Positions 45,219-64,000 of a stretch of 64,000 nucleotides of DNA are shown here, piece by piece; within the stretch, counting starts at the first letter, position 1, and each line of letters opens with the position of its first letter. This DNA comes from Anolis sagrei (lineage: Eukaryota > Chordata > Lepidosauria > Squamata > Anolidae), in contig NC_090034.1 in the NCBI RefSeq assembly GCF_037176765.1, positions 90,676,000-90,739,999 on the forward strand, in the 5' to 3' direction. A program made the position numbers and the translations under genes. A model generated the notes under the pieces. That model saw only the letters and a list, made by a program, of their open reading frames with translations, made no database searches and was not told where the DNA came from.

Positions 45219-45630
45219 TTTAATTCTGCTCTTCCTAGGGAAGGATGCAGTTATGTAAGGCTCAGTCTTGTCCACCCTCCCATCCATTTTGCTGAATTTT
45301 TAAATCTTTGTCTTGAGTTAACTAACTTGGTTATTAATAATTATTTTTATAAGTCATAGACATTCTCATAATGCAGAATTCTGTGGTCAGGACCAACTTG
45401 GCTGCCACATTAGCAGACACAGAATCCTGTTAATTTCCCCTCCTCCTTTGCACACTAAAATCTCAAACAGTTTTTTTAAATAAAGCTATCTCTGAAAAAG
45501 GTAAAAGATGAAGCAAGCTGGACACGGCCGAAAATCAACGACAGAGCCACATCCTTGATTCCTTGTTGTTTCTTGCCTCTTGCCCTGGGGAAATGTTGAC
45601 ACCAGGAAGAAATTGACTGTCCATAACATT

Positions 45631-63254
<17,624 letters not shown>

Positions 63255-63862
63255 CTGGAAGAGAAAGAGAGAATTGTGGTATCTAACAAGGTTCTATGAA
63301 AGAGCTTAGAATCATACAGCCCTCCAGACTTATTGGACACTAAGTCCTTTTATCCCTGCTGAATATAGTCAGTGGTGAAAAATGCCAAGAACAGCAGTCC
63401 AGCAACATCTGGAGGGCCATATTATTTCTGCACAAGTTTTTGTATATTAGCTGTGAATAGTGCTGGGTATTCACAGAGCTTGGACTGCTTGGGTAGCTCC
63501 TATGCAAACACCACTTCAGGGAAATGCAGTCCCCCAACCTCAAAAAATTAAAAATTCAAAAATCTCCAACAAGAGGGGGGGGGGGGCTTTCAATACCAAG
63601 ATATTCCTCCCAAGTTTTAGTGAAGAGAATGAATAGAGTGTTGGGGTGGGGGGAGTGAGAGAGAGACAGACAAAGACAGATACAGAAACAGAGAGATAGG
63701 GGGTGGCAAAAATATGAGAGAGAAAGAAGTGGCTCAAATCCTCACTAAGTCTTGTTCCGCCTATGGCCCGTGTGTGATTTCTGAGGTTATACATTATATA
63801 CTTCAGGGAATAAGGCTCTGAATCAAAGTATGTGTGTACACACCTTCATGTCACCTGTCAAC

Positions 63863-64000
63863 ATATAGAATCGTAAAATCATAAAGTTGGAGAGACCTCG
63901 CGGACCATCCAGTCCAACCCTCTGCCTAGAAGCAGGAAAAACACATTCAAAGCACCCTCAACAGATGGTCATCCAGCCTCTGTTTAAAAGCCTCCAAAGA
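63863..64000 (-). repeat. CR1 LINE 3' end, antisense, cut by window edge
   Basis: ATAGAATCGTAAAATCATAA then GGACCATCCAGTCCAACCCT and CAGCCTCTGTTTAAAAGCCT. Confidence 0.8.

Overview
This window is vertebrate nuclear DNA, almost certainly from a squamate reptile and most likely an iguanian (Anolis-like) lizard. The coding exons are vertebrate, and the repeats are those of squamates: Sauria-type tRNA SINEs, a second tRNA-derived SINE, CR1 and L2-clade LINE 3' ends, many short hAT-type elements with 8-bp target duplications, and Penelope-like inverted-repeat elements. There is no bacterial, phage or CRISPR content.

Three host genes are present in the order GAPDHS (+), TMEM147 (+), ATP4A (-), as I recall for human chromosome 19q13. 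GAPDHS is complete: 11 coding exons at 4245-18468 give a 419-residue sperm-type glyceraldehyde-3-phosphate dehydrogenase with a proline-rich N-terminal extension. TMEM147 is complete: seven coding exons at 34473-41912 give 225 residues of a seven-span ER membrane protein. A CpG-containing promoter and probable untranslated first exon lie about 3.7 kb upstream, at 30590-30802. ATP4A, the gastric H+/K+-ATPase catalytic subunit, runs leftward from the right edge: 14 exons (63254 down to 45631) encode the C-terminal ~616 residues, while the exons with the phosphorylated aspartate lie beyond the window. TMEM147 and ATP4A converge tail to tail with 3.7 kb between stop codons. All 32 coding segments join in frame with GT/AG splice sites.

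The three genes share a neighbourhood, not a pathway: sperm glycolysis, ER translocon-associated membrane protein biogenesis, and gastric acid secretion. The gene-poor stretches are 1-4.2 kb, 18.8-30.5 kb and most introns. They consist of layered transposable elements, several of which can be dated against each other because one sits inside another with its target duplication intact.

The most interesting non-genic signal is a family of palindromic elements whose arms carry a hammerhead-ribozyme-like core (CUGAGGA, stem, GAAACGUC) on both strands. The clearest copy, at 34864-35137, is a head-to-head dimer flanked by a 14-bp target duplication. Other notable items are a 1-kb hAT element with a CpG-rich CTCTCGCTCGCC minisatellite in an ATP4A intron, a weak ATP4A splice donor abutting a TATAT array, and an 84-bp palindrome near the TMEM147 promoter.
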